DNA of 64,000 nt from Protopterus annectens. Its lineage: Eukaryota; Chordata; Ceratodontiformes; Protopteridae. The stretch spans positions 930,869,309 to 930,933,308 of the forward strand of contig NC_056743.1 of assembly GCF_019279795.1 (NCBI RefSeq), in the 5' to 3' direction. The notes beneath the pieces were generated by a model that saw only the letters and a list, made by a program, of their open reading frames with translations, made no database searches and was not told where the DNA came from. The translations under genes and the position numbers were made by a program. Positions 42,619 through 53,036 of this stretch are shown in pieces; positions within the stretch are counted from its first letter, which is position 1; every line of letters starts with the position of its first letter.

Positions 42619-43105
42619 TAAGAAGTTATGTACCTACCATAACGTTCCATGTTAGTTGTCTTCTTCTCGCCTCCTTTCTTGCTGGATGGGTTCGGAGCCA
42701 ATCCTCGGCTCCGACTCGGCCAATACTAAAGCTCGAGAGCTAATTCCACCAGCTCGAGGCTCCCCCATATCCCACAATGCTAGGCGGTAACTCCTCAGAT
42801 CTCGTTTGAAAGCTAGGCCAAGCAAGAAAAGGTCTCCATAATATGGAGAAAGGTAATCCACCTCTATAGGGCTGAATGTGAGGTGACTTAAACCTAACAG
42901 AGGAAATATATAGAGGTGGTAAAACAGTGGGAGAAGGATCATAGTGGTCACAATTTATCTCCTCTAGGTCTGTCCAGGCTAGGGGGAAGGAGGGTGGGAC
43001 GCAAGAAAGAAGGCGAGAAGAAGACAACTAACATGGAACATTATGGTAGGTACATAACTTCTTAATATTAAGTTGTCTATCTCGCCTTCATTCTTGCTGG
43101 ATGGG
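42619..43105. repeat. D4 left terminal repeat and internal complementary region
   Basis: The terminal repeat (42619-42815) is complementary to 48670-48839. At 43015-43065 AAGAAGACAACTAACATGGAAC ATTATGGTAGGTACATAAC complements the left end. TAAGTTGTCTATCTCGCCTTC (43069-43089) complements the right end, with TTCTTA at the join matching TAAGAA of the left end. Confidence 0.88.
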
Positions 43106-43136
43106 ACCGCGTCCCTAGCACCTTGTCCCGGGTGGC

Positions 43137-44150
43137 CTATCGGAACAGACTCTTGAGAACAGTGGAACCAAAGTTGGCACGGTCTCTGGAGGCTATGTCC
43201 AACTTGTAATGAGAAATGAAGGTATGAGGTGAAGCCCAAGTTGCTGCTGAACAAATAGAATCAATAGGAAGCCTATCCTGAAAGGCTATGGATGTGGCTA
43301 ATTCCCTTGTAGAGTGAGCTCTAGGCTTAGAGGACAATTGTTGGTGTCTGATCTCATAAATATAGGTAATTGTAGAAATAAGCCATCTCGAAAGTGACAC
43401 TTTAGAGACTGGAAGACCCATCTTGCCTTCCGCATAGGAAACAACAGTTGGTCTGTTTTTCTGAACTGTTTAGTCCTGTCTAAATAATACCTTAGTTGGC
43501 GATGAACATCTAAAGAGTGCAATTTTTGTTCTGACCTGTTGCCATAATTGGGGAAAAAAACTGGAAGATCAATAGTTTGATTCAGGTTTGTTTGAGAGGC
43601 CACTTTAGGCAAAAAGGATGGATTGGTACGCAAGGAAACTATCTTTGTGAAAAATTATATACGGAGGACGACAGCATAGAGCATGAAGTTCCGAAACCCT
43701 TCTAGCCGAAGTGATGGCTATTAGAAAAAGCATTTTCCAAGACAGCAACTTCATAGAAGATGAAGCTGCAGGTTCAAAGGGGGGTAGAATCAAAGATGCT
43801 AGAACCAAGTTCAGATCCCATGGAAGAGGTGGATCCTTGACAGGGGGCTAAGAAAAACTCCCTTCAGAAAAGCTTTACAGAGTTTGTGGGACATAACAGT
43901 TGACTCTGACACTCCCACATGAAAATTAGATATAGCCGCCAGTTGAACTCTGATAGTAGAAGGAGAGGAACCTGCTTGGAAAAGTTCAGCTAGGAAATCA
44001 AGAATGGACTGAATAGGAGCAGTAAAGGGGTCTATTTTCTTGGACACTGCCCATACAGAAAAACGTTTCCATTTGCTGCTATAAATCTTCCGGGTAGAAG
44101 ACTTATGAGAAGCTATTAAAATATCTCTAACTGAGTGAGATATTAAGGGA
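43137..44150 (-). pseudogene. D4 tyrosine recombinase pseudogene
   Basis: Core-binding region in the frame ending at 43811 (ASHKSSTRKIYSSKWKRFSVWA, STIRVQLAAISN, near 44110-43920). The catalytic part: TSARRVSELHAL near 43700, LDVHRQLRYYLDRTKQ near 43510, HSTRE with His at 43316 and ISHYKLD with Tyr at 43208. The ending FGSTVLKSLF stops at 43137. Frameshifts near 43815, 43620 and 43420. Confidence 0.87.
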
Positions 44151-46066
44151 AGCCTGGCTAAGGTTGGAATTGGAGGAACCACGCTGTGAGGTTCAGAGAG
44201 GAAAGGGATTGGTGCAGTTGACCCAATTGATGGATCAAGAGATCTGGAACTGGGTCCAGATGCCATGGTTGCGCCAAAAGGTAACGATGAAGAAAGGGAA
44301 ACCAAACTTGTCGAGGCCAATAAGGGGCAATGAGGATCATTAAGGCCTTCAGAGCAATGGCTTTCCGAATAAGCTGAGGTATCAGTGGGAAGGGGGGAAA
44401 GGCATAGAGGAGCCCCGGAGGCCAATCGTGAGCTAGAGCGTCTCTGATGGGATGACCTGGTAGGGGAAAGAGGGTGAAGAACTCGGTACACTTGCTGTTT
44501 TGGGGAGTGGCAAAAAAATCGCAGCAAAGATGGCCCCAAGTTCGAAAAACTTCTTCCAACACTGATTTCTTCAGAGACCACTCGTGAGGCATGAGAATTG
44601 CTCTGCTCAATCTGTCTGCTATCACACTGGACTTGCCGGGAATGTGCATTGCTATTAGGAAGCACTGAGAAGAGATCGCCCATTGCCACAGTCTGAGTGC
44701 TTCTCGACATAAGGGGTAAGATTTGGTTCCTCCTTGTTTGTTGATGTACCACACTACAGACATATTGTCCGTCTGAATTGCTATAGTTCCCTTGGAAAGA
44801 GAGTCTTGAAGGGCTTGCAACGCTAGAAGCACTGCTCTCATCTCTAGAACATTTATGTGCAAGTGGCACTCGATCGGCTGCCACGTGCCCTGGACTGTCC
44901 TGCCCTGGTAATGCCCCCCCCACCCTATCAGGGAGGCGTCTGTTGTCAGAGTTGCAGCCGGGGGCGGGGGGGGGGTGAAGGGTCTGCCTAGAAGAAGTTG
45001 GGGGGAAGTAACCCACCATAGAAGATGATTCCTGCATGACTGAGTTATGCTGATAGTGTGGGACATTGGTAGAAGTTGAAAGGACCACTGAGTAAAAGCA
45101 TCCACTGTAGAATCCTCATGTAATAGCGGGCTAAGGGGAGGAGAGGAATAGCTGCCACCATAATCCCTAGGACTTTCAAAACCAGTCTGACCTTGACCTT
45201 TTTCTGTCGTAAGAGAAGGGAAACCTGCTTGTGAATGTCTGCTACTCTTTGTTCTGTGAGTATGGCTGACAGACTGACTGTATCTAATCTTGCGCCTATA
45301 AAAATAATAGATTGACAAGGCGACAAGACAGACTTTTCGTAATTTACCGAGATGCCTAGAGCCCGACAGGTTCGTAAGGTGTAGTCTCTGGCTAACAGAA
45401 GAAGATGCCTGGTGGTGGCAGTCAGGAGCCAGTCGTCTAAATACGGGAACACCTGGAATCCCCGGCCCCTCAAATGAGCGGCGGCCACTGCCATGCATTT
45501 GGTGAACACTTGGGGGGGGGGCTGTAGTGAGACCAAAGGGCAGGGCTTTGAACTGAAAATGACTGGCCCCTAGCCTGAAGCGGAGAAATCTCCTGGATCG
45601 TCTGTTCACTTTGATGTGATAGTACGCATCCTGGAGATCTATAGAGCACATCCAGTTGCCCTGGCCCAGAAAGGGCAGGATGGACTGCAGCGTGACCATC
45701 CGAAATTTCGTTTTCTTGACAAACTTGTTCAAGTTGCTGAGATCCAAAATGGGTCTCCAGTCTCCTGTTTTTTTTTGGAACCAAAAAGAATTTGGAGTAA
45801 ATTCCGGATCCTTGTTGGTCTGCTGGAACTGGTTGAATGGCTCTTTTTGCTAGCAGCTTTGAAATTTCTAGTGCTGCTTGTTCCCTTTGACTGGGTGGAA
45901 CGTCTGGAAGGGATTTTCTGGACTGTTTCGGGATGCGAATAAAAGGGATTCTGTAGCCTTCGGATATGACAGACTGTACCCACTTGTCTTGAGTAAGGGA
46001 GAGCCAGGCATTTGGGTACAGAGATAATCTTCCCCCGACTGCCTCTGAAGGTAGACAGTCGGGCAA
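44151..46066 (-). pseudogene. D4 reverse transcriptase-RNase H pseudogene
   Basis: 46066-45780: LTQDKWVQSVI, VPPSQREQAALEISKLL, GSGIYSKFFLVPKK. The frame breaks at the T-run 45768-45776. 45747 on: FRMVTLQSILPFL, SIDLQDAYYHIKV, ALPFGLTTAP, then a break at the G-run 45512-45521. The next frame has FTKCMAV and YLDDWLL with Tyr at 45443, to about 45095, where the frame shifts back. RNase H: LTTDASLIGWGGHYQGRTVQG, HINVLEMRAVLLALQAL, IQTDNMSVVWYIN, HIPGKSSVIADRLSRAI, to the stop at 44158. All catalytic residues are intact, so only indels separate it from an open frame. Confidence 0.9.
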
Positions 46067-46110
46067 CCCCTCAGGGGTGCTGAAAGGGTTTGTCAGAGAA
46101 AGTTTCTCGA

Positions 46111-48342
46111 CTACCCTGATTCTGCGGGCCCCCCTCTGCCTCTAGGATGGCGTCTATTATTATTGTTCCCTCCTCTGCCTCTAGGGGGAAAACAACTCTG
46201 TGCATCCGGTAAGACTCCCTGTGGTTGTTTGCGGAACCACATCTTCCCCCCCTTCTGACCTTTGGGGTAAGGCCTAGAAGGGGTAGAAAAACGGACTCCG
46301 ACGGCAGAAAGAGTCTTACCTTCTACCTCGCACCTTGTCAGAGTATCCTTCACTTGTAGACCAAAAAGAGATGATCCGTCAAAAGGGGAGTTAGTGAAAG
46401 ATGCACTGAAAGGGTCCACAAAGCTACATAGCCGCATCCAGGCATGGCGACGTAAAGCCACCCCTGTACCTGCGGCTCTGCTCGCTCCATCCGCCGCGTA
46501 CAAAATAAGGCACATGGAGGAGTTAACCACTGAATTAAGGGTAGCCAGCTGGGAAATCATCCTATCTTGAAACCCCACAGCTGATGGGTCCTTCAACACT
46601 TCACTCATTTCCTTGAGTAAGTCCCTCTGGAGACGAGTGAAATGACACAGGTAATTCAGCGAACGCATGGAAAAAGTCACTGATGAAAACATCCACTTAC
46701 CGTACCTGTCCATGGTCCTAAATTCCTTATTAGGAGGATGGACAGGCACCGAAGGATCCACTAACTCCTTCTTGGTGGCAGCAGCCACCACCATGGCATC
46801 CACAGAGACACATTTGGACAAAAACTCCTTGTCTTTGGGGGCAGTGATAAATTTGGCCGGCCTCCTAGGGGTGGGTTCCACCGAATCAGGAGCCGTCCAT
46901 GCCTTCCTCGCAACCACTTTCATAAGTGGATCAAAGGGAGGGGACACCCAGGAGGTGGAAGGTCGAGAACCAAACGCCTCAAGGTACACTGATTCGTCCT
47001 CTGAAGGGTTAAGGGCTGGCCAATTCCCCCTCTGCTTCAGGATTTCCAGTATGTCTACAAAGGAGACATCTTCAGAGGGGGAACGAGGGGAACCCTCAGA
47101 ATCTTCCAAATCAGTGTCAGAGGTGACAGACTCAGGGGAGTCAATGTGCTTCCTCTTGCACTGTCTCTTCCTAGGGGGTTCCTCTGCAAGATCAGGGGAG
47201 GCCTCGGAAGAGGAGGAAATTCCCACTGGGGAAACTTGAGGCGCCGATTCTCTATGGTCCGAAGCAAGGGGGTGAGAAGAATTCACCGCAGGCACTATAG
47301 AGGGAGGAGCTGTTGGAGCCGACTGTGGAGTAGAACCAGGTTCTAACATGCTCCGCATGACCTCAAAGGCACCCCTATCAGGCAGGGCCAGAGGTCTCCG
47401 CTCCGAAGAGCTGAAAACCTCCCCCAGCACCGACAAGGATGGCTCCGAAGCCAATGTCGGAGCCAAACTAACCAGCGCCGAAGCACCGAGAGGGAGAGCG
47501 GGGTCGGACAAGGGTCTGATGCCACTCGCCCCCTCGGAGCCGACGAGGGAAGTCCGGCGCTGAGATCCCTCCAAGGAGGAGATCGGAGCAGACGACGGCG
47601 CCGAAAGGAAAGGTATCGGTTCCGATGCTCCCACAGTCTCGGCTCAGAGCAGCACCAGCTCCGAACTCGATAGAGTCGGAGGAGGAATGCCTAATGGAAC
47701 AGGGGCAGCCATCAACTGTTGAGTCGGGCTGTGTAACATCTGGGCCAGTGCCTCGGACTTAAGAAGTCTACTCACCACCCCCTGCAAATTATGGTCCGAA
47801 AGTCTGGAAGACCTAGAGGAGTGTGACCTATGGCTCCATTCAGACAAAAGCGGTGAGGCTGGAGCCGAATGAATGGAGCCGATAGGAGACCTGGACCTCT
47901 TCCTAGTAGTCAGTTCCGACAAAAGTGTCGGAGCCGACTTAGACTCATCTGTCTCGGCTCCAGCCGGAGCCGAGGACACATTATGTGTAGTAGGTCTAGA
48001 ATCATCGGCTCAGTCCGGAGCCGATGGTTGAACTGTTAAAACGGTCTTGGATCCTCCGGAGGACGGCTCGGACGCTGGAGCCGACTGCCTGGAGGACTTA
48101 GAAGGTTTCCCCGACATGGACGGTGTCGGGGGACCCTCAGGCTTCAATAAGCCTCTTAAAATTAGCTTATTTTTACGTTCCTGCAGGACTCTAGGGCTGA
48201 AACCATGACAGACAGCACAAGAGTCCTGCAGGTGTAAAGGTCCCAGGCAGTATACACAAGAAGTGTGACCGTCTGTCAGAGACATCTTCTGACAGCACGA
48301 GTCACACTTCTTAAAGCCTGAGACCTTCGATTCCTTAGACAT
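46111..48342 (-). pseudogene. D4 gag, open except for two TGA codons
   Basis: One frame of 744 codons from the ATG at 48342 to the stop at 46111, interrupted only by TGA at 48012-48010 and 47646-47644, both followed by GCC. The N-terminal Cys/His module has the same spacing as in D3. Then come a basic KSSRQSAP stretch and an SEP/SAP-rich linker, PRKRQCKRKHIDS (basic, NLS-like), TSDTDLEDSEGS, SFVDILEILKQRG, DAMVVAAAT, MDRYGKWMF, LRRHAWMRLC and FDGSSLFG. The C-terminus is RG/N-rich (PPRGRGG ... RGRGG). Both TGAs could derive from CGA by CpG decay. A likely structural protein of the retroelement particle. Confidence 0.85.
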
Positions 48343-48669
48343 CTCTAAGAAACAACAATAGTGTAATCACTCACACTCACACAGATTACACTAAAAAATA
48401 AAAAAAGGTAATTATTTAAGCAAAAAAAAAAAAAAATTCCCTAACAAAACACACAGTCACTCCAACTACTAGGAGGGGAGGGAAGGGGCCTAAAGGAGAA
48501 ACTCCTGAAAAAATTTTGAAAAAGAGAAGAAATTGGTAGGGAGAGTAAAACTATTTAATTAACTAACTAACTACTATAGAAAATAACTAAGAGGGGGGGG
48601 GGGTTTAGCAAAAACACTTTATCTAAAGCCAACTAACCTGCAGAGCCGGTTGGAAAGAGCAACTCGTCA
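48343..48669. other. D4 5' leader
   Basis: Noncoding leader with an A-run at 48422-48435 and a G-run at 48593-48603. No motif recognised. Confidence 0.6.
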
Positions 48670-48839
48670 GCTAAGCGGCAAACGAGATCTGGGGAGTTAC
48701 CGCCTAGCATTGTGGGATATGGGGGAGCCTCGAGCCGGTGGAATTAGCTCTCGAGCTTTAGTATTGGCCGCGTCGGAGCAGAGGATCGGCTCCGAACCCA
48801 TCCAGCAAGAATGAAGGCGAGATAGACAACTTAACATTA
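48670..48839. repeat. D4 right terminal repeat
   Basis: Reverse complement of 42660-42815 with few mismatches: AACGAGATCTGGGGAGTTACCGCC, GCATTGTGGGATATGGGGGAG and TAGCTCTCGAGCTTTAGTATTGGCC, ending in the GCGAGATAGACAACTTAACATT terminus. Confidence 0.88.
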
Positions 48840-49445
48840 ACTTGCTATTACTCTGTAAGAACTAAATGAATACATGTTTTGTGTATGTTGTTTGAACTAT
48901 TACAACATATTGACAATTTCGACAGGTTTGTATAGATTAGGGTTTGATCTTCTACATATAAATCTAGTGACAGGCAGGGTGGTTGAACAGTGATGTGAGC
49001 ATGTCAACAGTAAGCAACCCAAGTCAGTCAAGCTCACATATATGTAAAAAGATACTGACTTAGGCTGCTCAGTTGAGAAATGAGACATGCACTTACCACA
49101 ATTATTAACGTGGATGAAAAAGTCCATCCTTATTAATAGAATGACTAATGCATTAAGGCAGCTCCACATCTGATACCTTTACAGGCTACTAGTCCATCCT
49201 CTATCACTAATGCTCTGGAAACAAAAATCTCAGTCTCCGACTGCAGCCATGCCACTCAACAGAGGAGTACACCATCAAAACAAATAATGGAATCTACATC
49301 ACATCAGCAAGAAGAAGGGAACTGCGGGTGGGTATCTGCTCATCTAGATCTATCCACTTTTGTATCTGGAATGGACAAGTCTAGCCTCATTAAAAGCAAA
49401 ACAAAGCCTCAGGCTTATGCTCCTGAAGGGTCACTTTCATGGTCA
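48840..49445. other. Unassigned sequence between D4 and D5
   Basis: About 0.6 kb without a recognisable element or gene. The minus-strand frame at 49169-48900 is not protein-like. Confidence 0.6.
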
Positions 49446-49880
49446 AGTACAGCTGTTTAAGAACTTACCATGACAGTAGATGTCCTTCTCTTCACTGTTG
49501 TAGTATTCCTTACAATAGGGATCCCCTGCCAAGGAACATTATTGAACCCTATGAACCTATGAAGGGCGGCCCGACGTCCATCCAATATACCAGAATCTTT
49601 AGGTTAAGGTACGCCCTACATCACACACATGCTCCCTGTGTATAATGTAGGGCATGAATGTAACATCCGGACATAACATCCTCAGAACTGAGAGCCCCAA
49701 TAGGAATGCCAGTCCAAGGAGCAGAGAGGTAACAACCACATCCAGAAGAGAAAAGAACCAGGAGGAGGTAGGGAGTGAATACTGCAACAGTGAAGAGAAG
49801 GACATCTACCATTATGGTTCTTACACAACTATACTATGTCTTCCATTTCACTGTTGCAGCATTCCTTGGAATAGGGAGAG
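49446..49880. repeat. D5 left terminal repeat and internal complementary region
   Basis: Inverted match between 49466-49495 (ACTTACCATGACAGTAGATGTCCTTCTC) and 49790-49820, followed by CACTGTTGCAGCATTCCTTGGAATAGGGAG, complementary to the right terminus near 52990-53035. Compared with the right terminus, the left one has a 31-bp excess at 49535-49565, listed separately. Confidence 0.7.
49535..49561 (+). mobile_element. Very short CR1 3'-tail insertion in D5 terminus
   Basis: AACATTATTGAACC then CTATGAACCTATG, flanked by AAGG at 49531-49534 and 49562-49565. The matching right terminus of D5 (52984-53010) reads straight through, CTTGGCAGGGGG joined to GTCGCC-type sequence, without these bases. 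The CTATGAAC repeat equals the CR1 tail seen at 17026-17045. Most simply, a CR1 insertion truncated almost completely, leaving the tail and a 4-bp target duplication. Confidence 0.55.
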
Positions 49881-49888
49881 TGCAAAGC

Positions 49889-50860
49889 TCAGGAAGAAGA
49901 CAGGGAGGTGCTAAGACCAGCTGAGCTCCCTAGGAACTCATGAAGAATGGCCCTAGCAAAGCCAGCTCTAGCTCTGGATATCACATCTAACTTATAGTGC
50001 TTGGTAAACATAGTCCAGGTTGCTGCCTCAAGAAAATAATTAGCATCCAAACCCTTGAAAAAAACACTAGAAAAAGACACAACCCTACTAGAATGAGCTT
50101 TAACAGAAGAAGAAAGGCTCTTACCATGAAAGGAATAAAAAAAGAAATGGCTTTAGAAATCCAAGAAGAAAGTTTGCTTGGAAACAGCTAATCCTAAGGC
50201 TCTATTATGAAAGGAAACAAAGAGGTGATCAGATTTACGAAAAGCCTTATTCAAATAAAATCTGAGTTGTCTATGCACATCCAAAGTGAGCAGCACCTTT
50301 TCACTAGCAGATTGTAGAGAAGGCAGAATGTGGGCAAATGAATAGACTGATTAAGAGACAACTCATTTCATCACTTTCTGCATAAAAGAATGATTAGTAT
50401 GAAGGGACACCTTGCCCTTATGGAACAATAAAAAAAGGAGGATGAGCAATAAAAGCTTGAAGCTCAGACACCTGTCTGGCAGAAGTAAGTAATAACAAAA
50501 GTATTCTTCCAAGAACAATGGTGCAAAAAAGCTGAAGCCACAGGCTCAAAAAGAAACTTGGCCATTTTTTCTAAAACAAAATTAAGATTCCAGTGAGGAG
50601 GGACAGGCTTCCTAGGAGGCCTAATATGAAGGGTGCCTTTAAGAAACTGTTTAGTCTCAAATCTAGAAGCTAAAGGTGGTGATAACGGCAGCCAAGCAGA
50701 AATAGCTAATAGGTGGGCCTTAACAGAAGAATAAGCTAACCCAGAACCTAGCAGTTCACACAGATCAGACAAGACGAAAGGAACATCCACACAAAGTGGA
50801 TACTCGTTATGAGAAAGACACCAAACAGAAAAAGCTCTTCCATTTCGATAAGTAGGATTT
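49889..50860 (-). pseudogene. D5 tyrosine recombinase pseudogene
   Basis: 50790-50464: AYSSVKAHLLAISAWLP (core-binding block equivalent to TIKVQLAAIS), KQFLKGTLHIRPP, WNLNFVL and LFEPVAS. The first active Arg region near 50470 is decayed (CQTGV). AHSSR lies near 50100 and FLEAATW ... FTKHYKLD with Tyr at 49996, ending ARAGFARAILHEFLG. Stops and frameshifts between. His box and Tyr are conserved in spacing with D1. Confidence 0.7.
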
Positions 50861-51890
50861 CCTAGTTGTGTGCTCCCTGGCCTCCTCAGAAAAAAGGTGT
50901 CTGTATGGAATCAAACTCATATCACCCCCAATGTCAGCTGAAGAATGGACAGGTGGGGTTAGATGAGAGATCCCTTGTCTTGTGTGAGTAGGTCCACCCT
51001 GCTATGTAACTTGTGATAATTGTCCTTGGCTAAATGCAGAAGAGGGAACCAATGCTGCGTGGACCAAAAGGGAGTCACCAGCAACATTCTGGAAGCATCC
51101 TCTTGTATTCTGAACAGGACTTTTGGAAGGGAAGCCATAAAGGAATAAAGAAACACCCCCTTCCAGGAAAAAAAGAGGGCTTCTACCTTCCAAACCAGAG
51201 GACCTTGGACTCTGGCACAAAAAAGGAAGATGTCTCTTAAGAGGGCAGGCAAAAAGATCCACTTGAGGAATACCCCAATGGTGGACAATGTCCAGAAACA
51301 CATCCCAGTGAAGCATGCACTCACAGGATTGTGTTATGGACCTGCTCAGACTGCCACAATGTTCTGACCTGAGGGAATGCAAACTGCCTGAAGTGTCACA
51401 AGATATTAGTTAGCTAGTTCCCACATTAGAAGAGCTAACCAGCAAAGGAGATAAGATCTCATCCTCCCTGCTTGTTGACATAGCACATCATTGTGGTATT
51501 ACCTGTAAACACCATCAGAAGCCATGGGGAGAAGAGAAGGTGAAATGCTTGAAGAGCCTGCAGAAGCGCTCTCACCTCTTTGACAATGATGTAACCTTTA
51601 CTTTGTTGAGGTGACCAAAGACCCTGCACATTTAGAGAGCTGAAGGATGCTCCCCATACCATGTCTGAAGCATCTGCGAACAACTCCTGAGAGGGAAAAA
51701 GGCATTGAAAAGGAAGCCCTGGAGTGAGAGTCAACATCACCAGTGACAATCCAGCTTGAGGCATGGAAGAAGAGGAACTAAGACATGGGGGGGGGGGGTG
51801 AGAATGCTGAAGCCAAACTGACATTAGGAACCACTGAAGTTTTCTCATGTGGAGTTTGGCAAAAGGGAGCATAGGAATGGTGGAGACTGT
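50861..51890 (-). pseudogene. D5 RNase H domain pseudogene
   Basis: 51872-51459: MLPFAKLHMRKLQWFL (compare LVPLARLHMRILQWLL), LFADASDMVWGASF (first RNase H Asp), GYIIVKEVRALLQALQAFHL (Glu) and FTGNTTMMCYVNKQGG (the third acidic residue replaced by Asn, compare TDNMSVVWY). 51382-50959 continues toward the recombinase with FWSTQHWFPLLHL (compare YWPRQVWFPFL). The domain would remove RNA from the cDNA hybrid; dead here. Confidence 0.75.
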
Positions 51891-52420
51891 GAAGATGTGA
51901 GGTATTGCCAGCTATGCCAGGAGAAGTAGGGCAGTGGATGTGTAACATATGCCAGCATAAATTCCTGGAGTTTTCTAAAGAATTATATGTCATTTGTATA
52001 TCAAACTGATTTGTACAGGTGCTTGTGCTGAAAATGTATCTGTAAATCTGCTTGTGTTCCTGCTGGACATAAAAGAAATACACATGTATGTCAGATTGTA
52101 CTGTAACTGTTGAAATGAATATACTGCAACAGAGCATTCTGGAAGAGAAGTTGTTAATCTCAGTCCAGCTAACTTTGAAAAATAGCCTGAAATTAAAATG
52201 ACCTGTTTTAGGCCATAAATATTGTATTTTACAGCTCTAAATGCAGCCAGAGACAAAACGTCTGTGAAAACTAAGACTAAGAGTCAAAATATATCTTGAC
52301 ATATGGGTTTGATAACTGACAGACCTAAAAGCAAGGGTAGCTGAGGTTTAAACTTTCTTACCCAGCTTCTCCATAGTTCTGCTGTCTCTCAGAAAGAAGT
52401 AACTTTGTAGAAGGCAGTAA
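51891..52420. other. Unidentified block replacing D5 reverse transcriptase
   Basis: About 0.5 kb between the RNase H and gag remnants of D5, where 1.2 kb or more of RT should be. It is AT-richer than its surroundings, lacks stop-free frames of note and matches nothing recognised. GTAAC occurs at both sides (51942, 52410), but this is too short to call a target duplication. It could be a short interspersed element or solo terminal repeat, or filler from a deletion. Confidence 0.4.
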
Positions 52421-52983
52421 CTAAGATGGCTTGTTGGATGCCACAGCCACCAAAGAGGGTTCAGCAGAACAACATCTATAGAGAAATTTGCAATCATCAG
52501 GCATCCTATAAACCCTATCAAGTTTTTTTTTTGGGGGGGGGGGGCTGGAAGTCTGGAGCCTGAGATGCAGTAGAAAAGGCATCCAACAAGGCAGCCAAAA
52601 CATGAGGAACAGCAGAAGATCTAGCAAAGTCCACATGCAGAAGCTCGTAATACCTCTTGTGAACCTCAGAAACCTGGGCACAATCCCATTTAAAAAACAT
52701 TCCATCATTCTAGAAAGAGCGTCCCCCAAAGGAAATCTCTTCAAAAGTGGACTCATCTACCTCAGAACCACAATCCAAAGGAGAAGGAAAAGGAATCTGG
52801 AAAGAATAAGCAAGGGATTCCTCATTTGAATCCACCTACTCCTCAAAGAAATCCCGTTTCCTAGGCCTTTTAAGGGGAATAAAGGATCAAGGTGGAGCCG
52901 AACACACACAAGGAGGCTTCAAAGCCATAATAGCATTAAACAAACCCTGAGTAAAATTCTGCTTTTTTAAAATCTGGATGTTG
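52421..52983 (-). pseudogene. D5 gag fragment
   Basis: The minus-strand frame 52756-52421 ends LDRVYRMPDDCKFLYRCCSAEPSLVAVA, matching DRYYRVPDSHKFLSKNPTADPETI of D1 gag (same D-R-x-Y-R-x-P-D and KFL). A P/K-rich run encoded by G- and T-runs at 52528-52547 precedes it. The upstream part near 52850 (acidic, FLIPLKRP-like) is decayed. Only the middle of gag survives. Confidence 0.6.
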
Positions 52984-53036
52984 GGTCGCCCTTGGCAGGG
53001 GGTCCCTATTGTAAGGAATACAGTGAAATGGAAGGC

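Larger units (their letters stand above)
42619..48839 (-). mobile_element. DIRS tyrosine-recombinase retrotransposon D4
   Basis: A 6.2-kb minus-strand element, the best preserved of the cluster. The left terminus is TAAGAAGTTATGTACC at 42619; the right ends GACAACTTAACATT at 48839. The internal complementary region is at 43005-43105. The gag frame is unbroken except for two TGA codons; RT/RNase H has three frameshifts; the recombinase has two or three. Its sequence is a sister subfamily to D2 and D3. Confidence 0.9.
49446..53036 (-). mobile_element. DIRS retrotransposon D5, divergent and deleted
   Basis: Minus-strand DIRS copy of a family closer to D1 than to D2-D4. The left terminus begins near 49446 with TAAGAACTTACCATGACAGTAGATG, answered by CATCTACCATTATGGTTCTTA at 49802-49822 (internal complementary region). 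The right end near 53036 (CCCTATTGTAAGGAATACAGTGAAATGGAAG) complements 49490-49530 and 49835-49870. It retains recombinase, RNase H and part of gag. RT and most of gag are gone and unrelated sequence sits between. Confidence 0.75.

Noticed and set aside
46667-47239. 190-codon plus-strand open frame
   Set aside because: Antisense to D4 gag, which is the long continuous frame on the other strand.
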